A stretch of 64,000 bases of DNA from Nocardioides sp. REDSEA-S33_B3. Its GTDB lineage: Bacteria; Actinomycetota; Actinomycetes; Propionibacteriales; Nocardioidaceae. The position numbers were made by a program, and so were the translations under genes. The stretch spans positions 1-64,000 of the forward strand of contig LUPK01000059.1 in NCBI GenBank assembly GCA_001627335.1, written 5' to 3'. The notes beneath the pieces are model-generated. The model ran no database searches, was not told the DNA's origin, and was given only the letters and a program-made list of their open reading frames with translations. Numbering within the stretch: position 1 is the first letter of the stretch; every line of letters begins with the position of its first letter. Shown here in pieces: positions 8,707-16,710 of this stretch.

Positions 8707-8813
8707 CCTGCCGTGCTCGACGCGACCGGGTGCGGACACCCCACGACCTGCACACGACCGCACGAGCCCAGCGCCCCACCACGGCGCGACCGCCACCACC
8801 AAGGGAGTCCCCA

Positions 8814-10052
8814 GTGACGATCGCCGACACCCCGCTCGCAGCCTTCGACCCGACCGATCCCGACGTGCTCGCCGAGCGGGTGCCGCACGAGGAGATGCTC
8901 GCCATGCGGCGTACGGCGCCGGTGTCGTTCGTGGCCCAGGACGAGGACGCGCGGGCCGGCTTCCCCGACCACCAGGGCTTCTGGGCGCTGAGCAAGCACG
9001 CCGACGTGGCCGCGGTGTCGAAGAACCAGACCGACTTCTCCACCCAGGCCAACGGCGTGATCATGCGCTTCGCCCCGGGCATGACCAAGGAGGAGCGGGA
9101 GCAGTCCGGCTTCCTGCTCATCAACCACGACGCCCCGGACCACACCAAGCTGCGCCAGATCGTGTCCCGGGCCTTCACCCCGCGCGCGATCAACGCCCTG
9201 CACGACGACCTCAAGGCCCGCGCCCAGAAGATCTGGGCCGACGCGGTGGAGTCCGGCAGCGGTGACTTCGTGGAGCAGGTGGCGGCCGAGCTGCCGCTCC
9301 AGGCGATCGCCGACCTGCTCGGGGTGCCGCAGGAGGACCGCGGCAAGCTGTTCGAGTGGTCGAACCAGATGATGTCCTACGACGACCCGACGGTCGAGGG
9401 TGACCAGATGGTCGCCTTCATGGAGATCCTCGCCTACTCGATGGCCCTGGCCGACGAGCGCCGCAAGAACCCCCAGGACGACATCGTCACCAAGCTGGTC
9501 ACCGCCGACGTCGACGGTCGCGGCCTGACCGACGACGAGTTCGGCTTCTTCATGATCCTGCTGGCCGTCGCCGGCAACGAGACCACGCGCAACGCGATCA
9601 CCTGGGGCATGCACGCGTTCGCCACCAACCCGGACCAGTGGGAGACCTTCGTCGCCCAGCGGCCGGCCACCGCGACCGACGAGATCATCCGCTGGGCGAC
9701 CCCGGTGACCGCGTTCCAGCGCACCGCGCTGCGTGACGTCGAGGTCGGTGGCGTCACGATCCCCGAGGGCGAGCGGGTGGGGTTGCTCTACGCGAGCGCC
9801 AACTTCGACGAGGACGTCTTCACCGACCCGTTCACCTTCGACGTGCTCCGCGAGCACAACCCCCACCAGGCCTTCGGCGGCCACGGTGCGCACTACTGCA
9901 TCGGCGCCAACCTCGCGCGCATGGAGGTCGACCTGATCTTCAACGCGATCGCTGACAGCGGCGTGCGCGTCGAGCTCCTCGGCGAGCCCGCGCGGCTGCG
10001 CAGCGGCTGGCTCAACGGGGTCAAGAGCCTGCCCGTCGCCTACCACCGCTGA
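8814..10052 (+). CDS. cyp125: CYP125-type steroid C26/C27 monooxygenase, copy 1
   Basis: The 412-residue P450 has all family marks: I-helix AVAGNETTRNAITWGM, K-helix ExxR in DEIIRWATPVTAFQRTALRD, and haem loop FGGHGAHYCIGANLAR with the proximal Cys near 362. The text is close to M. tuberculosis CYP125A1, for example FVEQVAAELPLQAIADLLGVPQED and RLRSGWLNGVK. The known reaction is stepwise oxidation of the terminal methyl of cholesterol or cholestenone to the acid, which starts side-chain degradation. The GTG at 8814 follows AAGGGAG and matches the family N-terminus; a longer upstream open frame is antisense to fadA5. Confidence 0.92.
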   Translation: MTIADTPLAAFDPTDPDVLAERVPHEEMLAMRRTAPVSFVAQDEDARAGFPDHQGFWALSKHADVAAVSKNQTDFSTQANGVIMRFAPGMTKEEREQSGFLLINHDAPDHTKLRQIVSRAFTPRAINALHDDLKARAQKIWADAVESGSGDFVEQVAAELPLQAIADLLGVPQEDRGKLFEWSNQMMSYDDPTVEGDQMVAFMEILAYSMALADERRKNPQDDIVTKLVTADVDGRGLTDDEFGFFMILLAVAGNETTRNAITWGMHAFATNPDQWETFVAQRPATATDEIIRWATPVTAFQRTALRDVEVGGVTIPEGERVGLLYASANFDEDVFTDPFTFDVLREHNPHQAFGGHGAHYCIGANLARMEVDLIFNAIADSGVRVELLGEPARLRSGWLNGVKSLPVAYHR

Positions 10053-10096
10053 CACCCCACTCCCGTCCGTCCCGCCACGCCCACCCGAGGAGTTCC

Positions 10097-11341
10097 ATGT
10101 CCGTCGCCGACGTCCTGCCCGAGGGCTTCACCGACTTCACCGACCCGTTCCTGCTCGAGCGCGGCATCCCGCACGAGTCCTTCCGGGCTGCCCGCCAGCA
10201 GTTCCCGGTCACCTGGGTCGAGCAGGCGCCGGGCTCGTACGACGGCATGTCGGTCGAGTCGGGGTCCGGCTACTTCGCGGTGACCCGGCACGCCGACGTC
10301 GCGGCGGTCTCGAAGAACTCCAAGGACTGGTCGACCGAGGAGAACGGGGCGATCATCCGCTTCTCCGAAGGCATGCAGCGCGAGCAGGTCGAGCTGCAGC
10401 GCACGATCCTGCTCAACCAGGACCCGCCGCACCACACCCAGCACCGCGCGATCGTCAGCCGAGGCTTCACGCCCCGCTCGATCGCCGAGCTGGAGGAGAC
10501 GATGGAATCCCGCTCGCGTCAGATCGTCTCGGACGCGGTGAAGCAGGGCAGCGGCAACTTCGTGGAGCAGGTGGCCGCCGAGCTGCCGCTGCAGGCGATC
10601 GCCGACCTCATCGGGGTCCCGCAGGAGGATCGGCACAAGATCTTCGACTGGTCCAACCAGATGCTGGCCTCCGACGACCCCGACATCCAGGGGGAGCCGG
10701 ACGTCGCGGCCGCCGAGATCCTGGCCTACGCGATGATGATGGCCGCGGACCGCAAGGCCAACCCGCGCGACGACATCGTCACCAAGCTCGTCAACGCGCA
10801 CATGGGCGACCGCGGCCTGACCGACGACGAGTTCGGCTTCTTCGTGATCCTGCTGGCGGTCGCCGGCAACGAGACCACGCGCAACGCCATCACCCACGGG
10901 ATGAACGCCTTCTTCGAGAACCCCGACCAGTGGGAGCTGTGGAAGTCCGAGCGTCCGGACACCATGGTCGACGAGGTCGTGCGTTGGGCCAGCCCCATCA
11001 GCGTCTTCCAGCGCACCGCGCTTAACGACACCGAGGTCGGTGGGGTGCCGGTCGCCAAGGGCCAGCGCGTGGGCCTGTTCTACGCCAGCGCGAACTTCGA
11101 CGAGGACGTCTTCACCGACCCGTTCCGGTTCGACATCACCCGTGACCCCAACCCGCAGCTCGGGTTCGGCGGCCACGGCGCGCACTACTGCCTCGGCGCC
11201 AACCTGGCGCGGCAGGAGATCCGGCTGATCTTCCACGCGCTCGCCGACCTCGCCCCCGACATCAGCCGCCTGGCCGAGCCCTCCCGGCTGCGCCACGCCT
11301 GGGTCAACGGCATCAAGGACCTCCAGGTCTCCTACACCTGA
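10097..11341 (+). CDS. CYP125-type steroid monooxygenase, copy 2
   Basis: A second complete CYP125-family P450 (414 residues), 44 bases downstream of the first and probably in the same transcript. It has the same I-helix (AVAGNETTRNAITHGMNAF), ExxR (DEVVRWASPISVFQRTAL) and haem loop (FGGHGAHYCLGANLAR, Cys near 365). It differs from copy 1 in the B-C and F-G regions that line the substrate pocket, so it may take a different sterol or stereoisomer. It has a good GAGGAG ribosome site before the ATG at 10097. No KstR-type box separates the two. It is possibly the result of local duplication followed by divergence. Confidence 0.9.
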   Translation: MSVADVLPEGFTDFTDPFLLERGIPHESFRAARQQFPVTWVEQAPGSYDGMSVESGSGYFAVTRHADVAAVSKNSKDWSTEENGAIIRFSEGMQREQVELQRTILLNQDPPHHTQHRAIVSRGFTPRSIAELEETMESRSRQIVSDAVKQGSGNFVEQVAAELPLQAIADLIGVPQEDRHKIFDWSNQMLASDDPDIQGEPDVAAAEILAYAMMMAADRKANPRDDIVTKLVNAHMGDRGLTDDEFGFFVILLAVAGNETTRNAITHGMNAFFENPDQWELWKSERPDTMVDEVVRWASPISVFQRTALNDTEVGGVPVAKGQRVGLFYASANFDEDVFTDPFRFDITRDPNPQLGFGGHGAHYCLGANLARQEIRLIFHALADLAPDISRLAEPSRLRHAWVNGIKDLQVSYT

Positions 11342-11366
11342 GCAACTCGCTGCCGATGGGAGAGGG

Positions 11367-12614
11367 GTGACCCGCTCCTCTCGGCTTCTCGTGGCGCTCG
11401 CGCTCCTCGCCGGCACTCCCTGGCCGGCGCAAGCGGTGCCACGGGGCGACGAGGCCGTCCTGGAGCAGGTGCCTGCCCGTGAGCGGGACCGCACCGACCT
11501 GGTGCCGGTCCCGCAGCGGGCCTGGGTCGTGCTGCGCGGCCACGGCTGGGGCCACGGCCACGGGATGAGCCAGTACGGCGCCGGCGGAGCCGCCGAGGCC
11601 GGACTCACCTGGCGCGAGATCCTCGACTTCTACTACCCCGGCACCGACACAGGCCACGCCGACGGTGAGATGCGGGTCCTCGTCACCGCCGACACCACGC
11701 CCGACCTCGTCGTGCGGCACCAGTCCGGCCTGACGCTGCTCGACGGCGCCGGGGGAGCCGCAGCGCTGCCCGCCGGCGTGACCGACCAGTGGCGGATCAC
11801 GCCGACGGCGACGGGTACGGTCCTCCAGCGTCGTACGACGCAGGGCGGCGCGGTCCGCTGGCGCAAGGACCGCGCGGTGGGCGCGGGGGCGGGGTTCACC
11901 GCCGGCGGCGCTCCGGTGATGCTGGTGACCCCGTCCGGCGAGGTCAGCTACCGGGGGCGACTGGTCTCGGTGCCCGGCTCCGACGGGCGCGACACCGTCA
12001 ACGTGCTGGGGCTCGAGGACTACGTCCGCGGTGTCGTCACCCGCGAGATGCCCGCGTCCTGGCCCGCCCAGGCCGTCGCCGCCCAGGCGGTGGCTGCCCG
12101 CACCTACGCCGTCCGGTCCCGGGCCGGTGCGGCCGGTCGCACCTACGACGTCTGCGACACCACCGCCTGCCAGGTGTACGGCGGAGCAGCCGGTGAGTCC
12201 GCGGCCGGGTCGGCGGCGGTGTCGGCCACCGCGGGGACGATCCTGACCTGGCAGGGCGCTCCGGCGCTCACGATGTACTCCTCCAGCAACGGCGGCCGCG
12301 CGCTCGGCGTGGACGGCATCCCCTACCTGGTCGACCAGCGCGACCCGCACGACGACTGGGCGCCGAACCCGAACCACACCTGGATGCGGCGGATCGCCGA
12401 CGACACCCTCGAGGCCCGGTGGCCCGTCGTGGGCGAGCTCACCGGCATCCGCGTGCTCTCCCGCGAGGGCGGGGGCGAGTGGGGTGGCCGCGCCCTCGCC
12501 GTCCGGCTCGTCGGGACCGCCGGAGCGGTCACCGTACCCGCCTCGGAGCTGAAGGCGGCGCTGGGCCTCAAGGAGCGGTGGTTCACCCTCGTCGGCGCGC
12601 GCCGACGCTGGTGA
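11367..12614 (+). CDS. exported SpoIID/LytB-domain protein
   Basis: The 415-residue protein begins with a signal peptide (basic RSSR, then a hydrophobic stretch ending AQA near residue 24). It contains a SpoIID/LytB domain: GHGWGHGHGMSQYGA near residues 58-72, LGLEDYVRGVVTREMPASWP and AVAAQAVAARTYAVRS. Homologues include the sporulation peptidoglycan lytic transglycosylase SpoIID and amidase enhancers; in non-sporulating actinobacteria the domain occurs in secreted wall-associated proteins of unclear role. The GTG start follows GGAGAGG. It ends 18 bases from the convergent map gene and has no obvious sterol link. Confidence 0.85.
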   Translation: MTRSSRLLVALALLAGTPWPAQAVPRGDEAVLEQVPARERDRTDLVPVPQRAWVVLRGHGWGHGHGMSQYGAGGAAEAGLTWREILDFYYPGTDTGHADGEMRVLVTADTTPDLVVRHQSGLTLLDGAGGAAALPAGVTDQWRITPTATGTVLQRRTTQGGAVRWRKDRAVGAGAGFTAGGAPVMLVTPSGEVSYRGRLVSVPGSDGRDTVNVLGLEDYVRGVVTREMPASWPAQAVAAQAVAARTYAVRSRAGAAGRTYDVCDTTACQVYGGAAGESAAGSAAVSATAGTILTWQGAPALTMYSSSNGGRALGVDGIPYLVDQRDPHDDWAPNPNHTWMRRIADDTLEARWPVVGELTGIRVLSREGGGEWGGRALAVRLVGTAGAVTVPASELKAALGLKERWFTLVGARRRW

Positions 12615-12632
12615 CCGGTCGGCGGAGCCGGT

Positions 12633-13400
12633 TCAGTCGCGCGCGGTCAGGACGAGCGGCCCGTCCTCGGTGATGGCGACGGTGTGCTCCATGTGCGCGC
12701 CGCGGGAGCCGTCGGCGCTGCGCAGGGTCCACCCGTCGGCATCGGTGTAGATCTCGTCGGTGGTGTGCAGGAACCACGGCTCGATCGCGATGACCAGGCC
12801 GGGCTGCAGCTTGAAGCCGCGACCGGCGCGGCCGTCGTTGGGGATGTGCGGGTCGCCGTGCATGGTGCGCCCGACCCCGTGCCCGCCGAACTGGGTGTTG
12901 ATCGACAGCCCGGCCTCACGGGCGACGCCGGCGATCGCGGCGGAGATGTCACCGATCCGGTTGCCGGGGCGGGCTTGCGCGATGCCGGCCTCGAGCGCCC
13001 GCGTGGTGACCTCGATGAGCCGCAGGTCCTCCTCGCGCGGGGTTCCCACAACCACCGACAGGGCGGAGTCCGACACCCAGCCGTCGACCGAGGCCGCGAA
13101 GTCGACCGAGAGCAGGTCGCCGTCGGCGAGCACGTAGTCGTGGGGCAGACCGTGCAGCACGGCGTCGTTGACCGACGTGCACAGCACCTTGCCGAACGGC
13201 GAGGCCCCGAAGGAGGGGTGGTAGTCGATGTAGCAGGACTCCGCGCCGGCCTCGCGGATCATGTCGTGGGCCAGCGCGTCGAGCTCGAGCAGGTTGACCC
13301 CCGGGGCGGCCTTCTCAGCCAGCGCGGTGAGCACCGAGGCCACGAACCGCCCCGCGGGGCGCATCTGCTCGATCTGGGCCGGCGTCCTGAGCTCGATCAT
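12633..13400 (-). CDS. map: type I methionine aminopeptidase
   Basis: The 255-residue protein is a complete MetAP of the pita-bread fold. It has the metal ligands in order: Asp in LLSVDFAASVDGWVSDSA, His in GHGVGRTMHGDP, Glu in IAIEPWF and Glu in HMEHTVAI. It removes the initiator methionine from new proteins. ATG is at 13400, beginning MIELRTPAQIEQM. It lies 31 bases downstream of ltp3 on the same strand with no visible terminator, so it may be expressed from the DUF35-ltp4-ltp3 transcript. As several actinobacteria carry two map genes, this could be a second copy. Confidence 0.9.
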   Translation of the reverse strand: MIELRTPAQIEQMRPAGRFVASVLTALAEKAAPGVNLLELDALAHDMIREAGAESCYIDYHPSFGASPFGKVLCTSVNDAVLHGLPHDYVLADGDLLSVDFAASVDGWVSDSALSVVVGTPREEDLRLIEVTTRALEAGIAQARPGNRIGDISAAIAGVAREAGLSINTQFGGHGVGRTMHGDPHIPNDGRAGRGFKLQPGLVIAIEPWFLHTTDEIYTDADGWTLRSADGSRGAHMEHTVAITEDGPLVLTARD

Positions 13401-13431
13401 GACGCCGACCCTACCGAGGAGGGACGCGACC

Positions 13432-14592
13432 TCAGTTGCTCGGCTTCTCCGAGCCCACGACCCACATGGCGAAGAACTGTGAGCCACCGCCGTAGGCGTG
13501 CCCGAGAGCCCGTCGGGCCCCGTCGACCTGGTGCTCGCCGGCCGCACCGCGCACCTGCAGGGCCGCCTCGCCGAAGCGCAGCATCCCCGAGGCGCCGATC
13601 GGGTTCGAGGACATGACGCCACCGGAGCAGTTGACCGGGATCCTGCCGTCCATGGCCGTCGCGCCGGACTCGGTGAGCCTCCACCCGGCGTACTCCTCGG
13701 CGAAGCCCAGCGACTCCAGCCACATCGGCTCGAACCACGAGAACGGCACGTAGATCTCGGCGGCGTCGATCTCGTCGATGGGTGAGGTGATGCCGGCCTG
13801 CTTCCACAGGGCGGCCGCGGCGTCGCGCGAGGCCTGCGGGTTGACCTGGTCGCGCTCGGCGGCCGTGGTGGCCTCCGAGCGCATGACGGTGCCGTGGATC
13901 CACGCCGGGTTGGCCGACGACCTCGCGGTGTCCTCGTCGACGATCACCAGGGCGCACGCGCCGTCGGAGGAGGGGCAGGTCTCGTCGTAGCGGATTGGGT
14001 CCCACAGCATCTGCGAGGCCAGCACCTGCTCGACGGTCTTCTCCTCGCGCAGGTGGGCGTAGGGGTTCTTCAGCGCGTTGGTGCGGTCCTTCGCGGCCAC
14101 GATCGCGCCCACGTGGGTGGGGGCCTCGGAGCGGCGGATGTAGGAGCGCACGTGCGGGGCGAAGTAGCCGCCCGCGCCGGCGTGGACGGGCATGTTGAAC
14201 GGCACGGGCACCGACAGCGCCCACATCGCGTTGGACTCCGACTGCTTCTCGTAGGCCACGGTCAGGACGCGCTTGTGCACGCCGGCCTGGACGAGGGAGG
14301 AGGCAACGATCGCGGTCGAGCCACCCACCGAGCCGGCGGTGTGGACGCGCAGCAGCGGCTTGCCGGCCGCGCCGAGCGCCTCGGCGAGGAACAGCTCCGG
14401 CATCATCACGCCCTCGAACAGGTCCGGCGCCTTGCCGACGACGATCGCGTCGATGTCGTCGAGGGTCATGTCCGCGTCGAGCAGCGCCCGGTCGATGGCC
14501 TCGCGGCACAGACCGGCCATCGAGACGTCCTTGCGCTGGGCGCGGTGGTGGGTCTGGCCGACGCCGATCACCGCGGCGGGCTGCTTGCTCAT
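13432..14592 (-). CDS. ltp3: Ltp3-like SCP2-thiolase-fold aldolase
   Basis: The 386-residue thiolase-superfamily protein lacks the usual thiolase nucleophile context and resembles lipid-transfer protein Ltp3 (Rv3523). Ltp3 and Ltp4 were linked genetically in Rhodococcus to side-chain breakdown of C24-branched sterols, as aldol-lyases. The C-terminus has HAYGGGSQFFAMWVVG where true thiolases have CxGGG, in keeping with a retro-aldol enzyme. Its ATG at 14592 overlaps the ltp4 stop by four bases. Order DUF35-ltp4-ltp3 equals Rv3521-Rv3522-Rv3523. Clean ends; no sign of decay. Confidence 0.85.
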   Translation of the reverse strand: MSKQPAAVIGVGQTHHRAQRKDVSMAGLCREAIDRALLDADMTLDDIDAIVVGKAPDLFEGVMMPELFLAEALGAAGKPLLRVHTAGSVGGSTAIVASSLVQAGVHKRVLTVAYEKQSESNAMWALSVPVPFNMPVHAGAGGYFAPHVRSYIRRSEAPTHVGAIVAAKDRTNALKNPYAHLREEKTVEQVLASQMLWDPIRYDETCPSSDGACALVIVDEDTARSSANPAWIHGTVMRSEATTAAERDQVNPQASRDAAAALWKQAGITSPIDEIDAAEIYVPFSWFEPMWLESLGFAEEYAGWRLTESGATAMDGRIPVNCSGGVMSSNPIGASGMLRFGEAALQVRGAAGEHQVDGARRALGHAYGGGSQFFAMWVVGSEKPSN

Positions 14593-15662
14593 CGGTTACC
14601 TCCGGTGGTCGAGCCCGTCGAGACCTCGAGGGTGCACATGAAGTTCTGCTGCAGCGCCGGGCCGCTGGTCGCGTGGGCGAGCGCCTTGTCGGACTCCCCG
14701 GCCCAGATGCGGCGCGCGGCCTCGCCGACGCGGATGCCGCCGGCGGAGAACATCGGGTTGCTCGCCAGCGCCCCGCCCGAGGGGTTGATGGTCACGTCGT
14801 CGGCCAGGCCGGCCTCCCGACGCAGCACCAGCTCCTGGTGGCTGAAGGGGGCGTGCAGCTCGGCGGTGTCGACGCCGCCGAGGTCGAGCGCCTCGGCGCA
14901 GCGGCGGGCCGACGCGGAGCCGGTCAGGTCGCGCGACATCGTCATCTCGTCGACGTACGTCGACAGGCCGGTGAGCCACGCCGGTCGGTCGCACACCTCG
15001 CGGGCCCGGTCGCCGGCGGCCAGCACGATCGCAGCGGCACCGTCGGTCACCGGGGCGCAGTCGTGCTTGCGCAGCGGGTCGGCGTACATCGGGCGCGCCA
15101 GCAGCTCCTCGACCGAGGAACCGCCCTTGCGTAGCGCCCAGTCGTTCTTCTCGGCGTCGGTGAGCGAGCGGTTCACGACCTCGGCCATGGCGCGCTCGTC
15201 CCACAGGCCGGCGTCCATGCCGGCGCGGGCCTGCAGGCCGGCCAACGACACGGTGTCGGGCCACAGCGGGGTCATCGTGTAGGGCTCGAGCTGCAGCGAC
15301 AGCGTGCGGCGCAGCACGCCGGCCGAGGACTTGCCGAAGGCGTAGACCAGCGCGGTGTCGACCTCGCCGGTCTGGATCTTGATCCAGGCCTCGTACATCG
15401 CCCAGGCCAGGTCCATCTCGACGTGCGACTCGTTGACCGGCGGGATGACGCCGATCGCGTCGACGGCCTGCACGAAGGAGAAGGAGCGGCCGGCCAGGTA
15501 GTCGGAGGACCCCGAGCACCAGAAGCCCACGTCCTTGCGGGTCCAGCCGGTCTGCTCGTAGCACTCCTTGAACAGGGGGACGAGCAGCTCCACGCACGTG
15601 GGCGACCCGTCGAAGTCCCTCATCTGTCGCTGGGCGAACCCGACGACGGCGACGTCTCTCAT
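14589..15662 (-). CDS. ltp4: Ltp4-like SCP2-thiolase-fold aldolase
   Basis: The 357-residue protein is the Ltp4 (Rv3522) counterpart. Thiolase-fold segments include GFWCSGSSDYLAGRSFSFV near residues 47-65, APVTDGAAAIVLAAG and INPSGGALASNPMFSAGG. It presumably acts with Ltp3 and the DUF35 protein encoded just upstream; a DUF35 partner is required by the related aldolase Ltp2. The last dozen residues (EVSTGSTTGGNR) are encoded by a copy of the dispersed repeat GGTCGAGCCCGTCGAGACC (14607-14625), so the C-terminus seems to have been remodelled by repeat insertion. It starts at the ATG at 15662, 27 bases after the preceding gene. Confidence 0.85.
   Translation of the reverse strand: MRDVAVVGFAQRQMRDFDGSPTCVELLVPLFKECYEQTGWTRKDVGFWCSGSSDYLAGRSFSFVQAVDAIGVIPPVNESHVEMDLAWAMYEAWIKIQTGEVDTALVYAFGKSSAGVLRRTLSLQLEPYTMTPLWPDTVSLAGLQARAGMDAGLWDERAMAEVVNRSLTDAEKNDWALRKGGSSVEELLARPMYADPLRKHDCAPVTDGAAAIVLAAGDRAREVCDRPAWLTGLSTYVDEMTMSRDLTGSASARRCAEALDLGGVDTAELHAPFSHQELVLRREAGLADDVTINPSGGALASNPMFSAGGIRVGEAARRIWAGESDKALAHATSGPALQQNFMCTLEVSTGSTTGGNR
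14607..14625. repeat. 19-bp dispersed near-palindrome inside the ltp4 3' end
   Basis: GGTCGAGCCCGTCGAGACC is nearly identical to GGTCGAACCTGTCGAGGCC at 4415-4433. Here it is translated as part of the Ltp4 C-terminal tail. The sequence pattern is that of short intergenic repeats common in Nocardioidaceae-like genomes (inference). Confidence 0.65.
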
Positions 15663-15689
15663 GTGATCTCTTCCCGTCTCTTCCGCCGC

Positions 15690-16652
15690 TTACAGGTGCT
15701 GCTTGTAGGTCTCGAAGTCCGCGTCCGGCTCACCGGTCGGCGCGAAGTGGCTGATGTTCTCGATCGTGGTGCCCCACTCGTCCTCGGGCTTCCACACCGC
15801 CTTGACCCGCATGCCCATCCGCACCTCGTCGGCGGGGCAGTCGAGGATCAGGTGCAGGACGGCGATGTCCGCGCCGTCGAGGAGGATGTACGCCGAGACG
15901 TACGGCGGGGTGATCCGCTGGCCGAGGAACGGCACGTTGACGATGCAGAAGGTCGTCACGGTGCCGGTGTGGGACAGCTCGACCTCCTCCGCGGTGGGGG
16001 TGCCGTCCGAGGGGCACGCCGCGCGCGGCGGGATGTAGACCTTGTTGCACGTGGGGCAGCGCTGGCCGACGATCCGGCCCTGCTCCAGGCCGCGGTAGAA
16101 CGCGGACTCCTCGGGGCTGGCGGCGTAGGTGTAGTCCAGGCTGACCGGCACGACGATCCCGGTGACGGGATCGACCGCACCGCTCGGCGCCACCACCGGG
16201 GCGGCCTCCTCGCCGGCGGGCAGCGGCTCGAGACATGCGATGTCGGTGATGGCTCCGACCCGCTCCTCGGCCCACCGCACCCGCACCCGCATGCCGGTGG
16301 ACACCTCGTCGGGGGACGAGACGTCCAGCGCGTGGAGGAAGGGCTTCGTCGCACCGTCGAAGGTCACCAGGACGTAGGCGAAGGGACGGTCGAAGGGCTG
16401 GTGCTTGACCGGCTCGGGCACCCACGTCCAGGACGTGACCGTCCCGACGGGGGAGACCTCGACGAAGTCCTCGAGCGCCTGGTGCGTCACCGGGTCGTAC
16501 TCCGGGGGCGGCACGACGACCTGCCCGTCGGAGGTGCGGCCGGCGACGACGACGCCGTCGCGGAGACCGGTGAGGAACCGGCCGAGCACAGGACCGGTGG
16601 AGCGGGTGTAGTCGAAGGCGACCGTCACCGGCGCCGACAGGGTGCGGGACAT
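15690..16652 (-). CDS. tandem DUF35 (ChsH2-type) OB-fold protein, Rv3521-like
   Basis: The 320-residue protein carries two DUF35 units. The second (from about residue 180) has an intact rubredoxin-like zinc knuckle, GQRCPTCNKVYIPPRAACP, followed by an OB fold. The first (from about residue 20) keeps the flanking pattern (FLTGLRDGVVVAGRTSDGQVVVPP) but has lost the cysteines. DUF35 proteins partner thiolase-fold enzymes; the ChsH2 DUF35 domain binds aldolase Ltp2. It is therefore the likely CoA-substrate-binding partner of Ltp3/Ltp4. First gene of the minus-strand operon, 10 bases from a KstR-type box. Confidence 0.85.
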   Translation of the reverse strand: MSRTLSAPVTVAFDYTRSTGPVLGRFLTGLRDGVVVAGRTSDGQVVVPPPEYDPVTHQALEDFVEVSPVGTVTSWTWVPEPVKHQPFDRPFAYVLVTFDGATKPFLHALDVSSPDEVSTGMRVRVRWAEERVGAITDIACLEPLPAGEEAAPVVAPSGAVDPVTGIVVPVSLDYTYAASPEESAFYRGLEQGRIVGQRCPTCNKVYIPPRAACPSDGTPTAEEVELSHTGTVTTFCIVNVPFLGQRITPPYVSAYILLDGADIAVLHLILDCPADEVRMGMRVKAVWKPEDEWGTTIENISHFAPTGEPDADFETYKQHL

Positions 16653-16662
16653 GCCTCAAAAC

Positions 16663-16676
16663 TAGAACGTGTTCTA
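16663..16676. promoter_or_regulatory. KstR-type operator between DUF35-ltp4-ltp3 and LLM oxidoreductase
   Basis: TAGAACGTGTTCTA is a perfect 14-base palindrome and a full match to TnnAACnnGTTnnA. It is 10 bases from the minus-strand DUF35 start and 34 bases before the plus-strand ATG at 16711, so one operator can serve both directions. Confidence 0.88.
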
Positions 16677-16710
16677 TGCCGATGGCAACTGTTCTGGCAG
16701 GGTGTCCCTC

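Noticed and set aside
12633..13622. Longer methionine aminopeptidase beginning about 74 codons upstream
   Set aside because: The extra residues run into the ltp3 3' region and resemble no family sequence. The ATG at 13400 gives the standard MetAP start.
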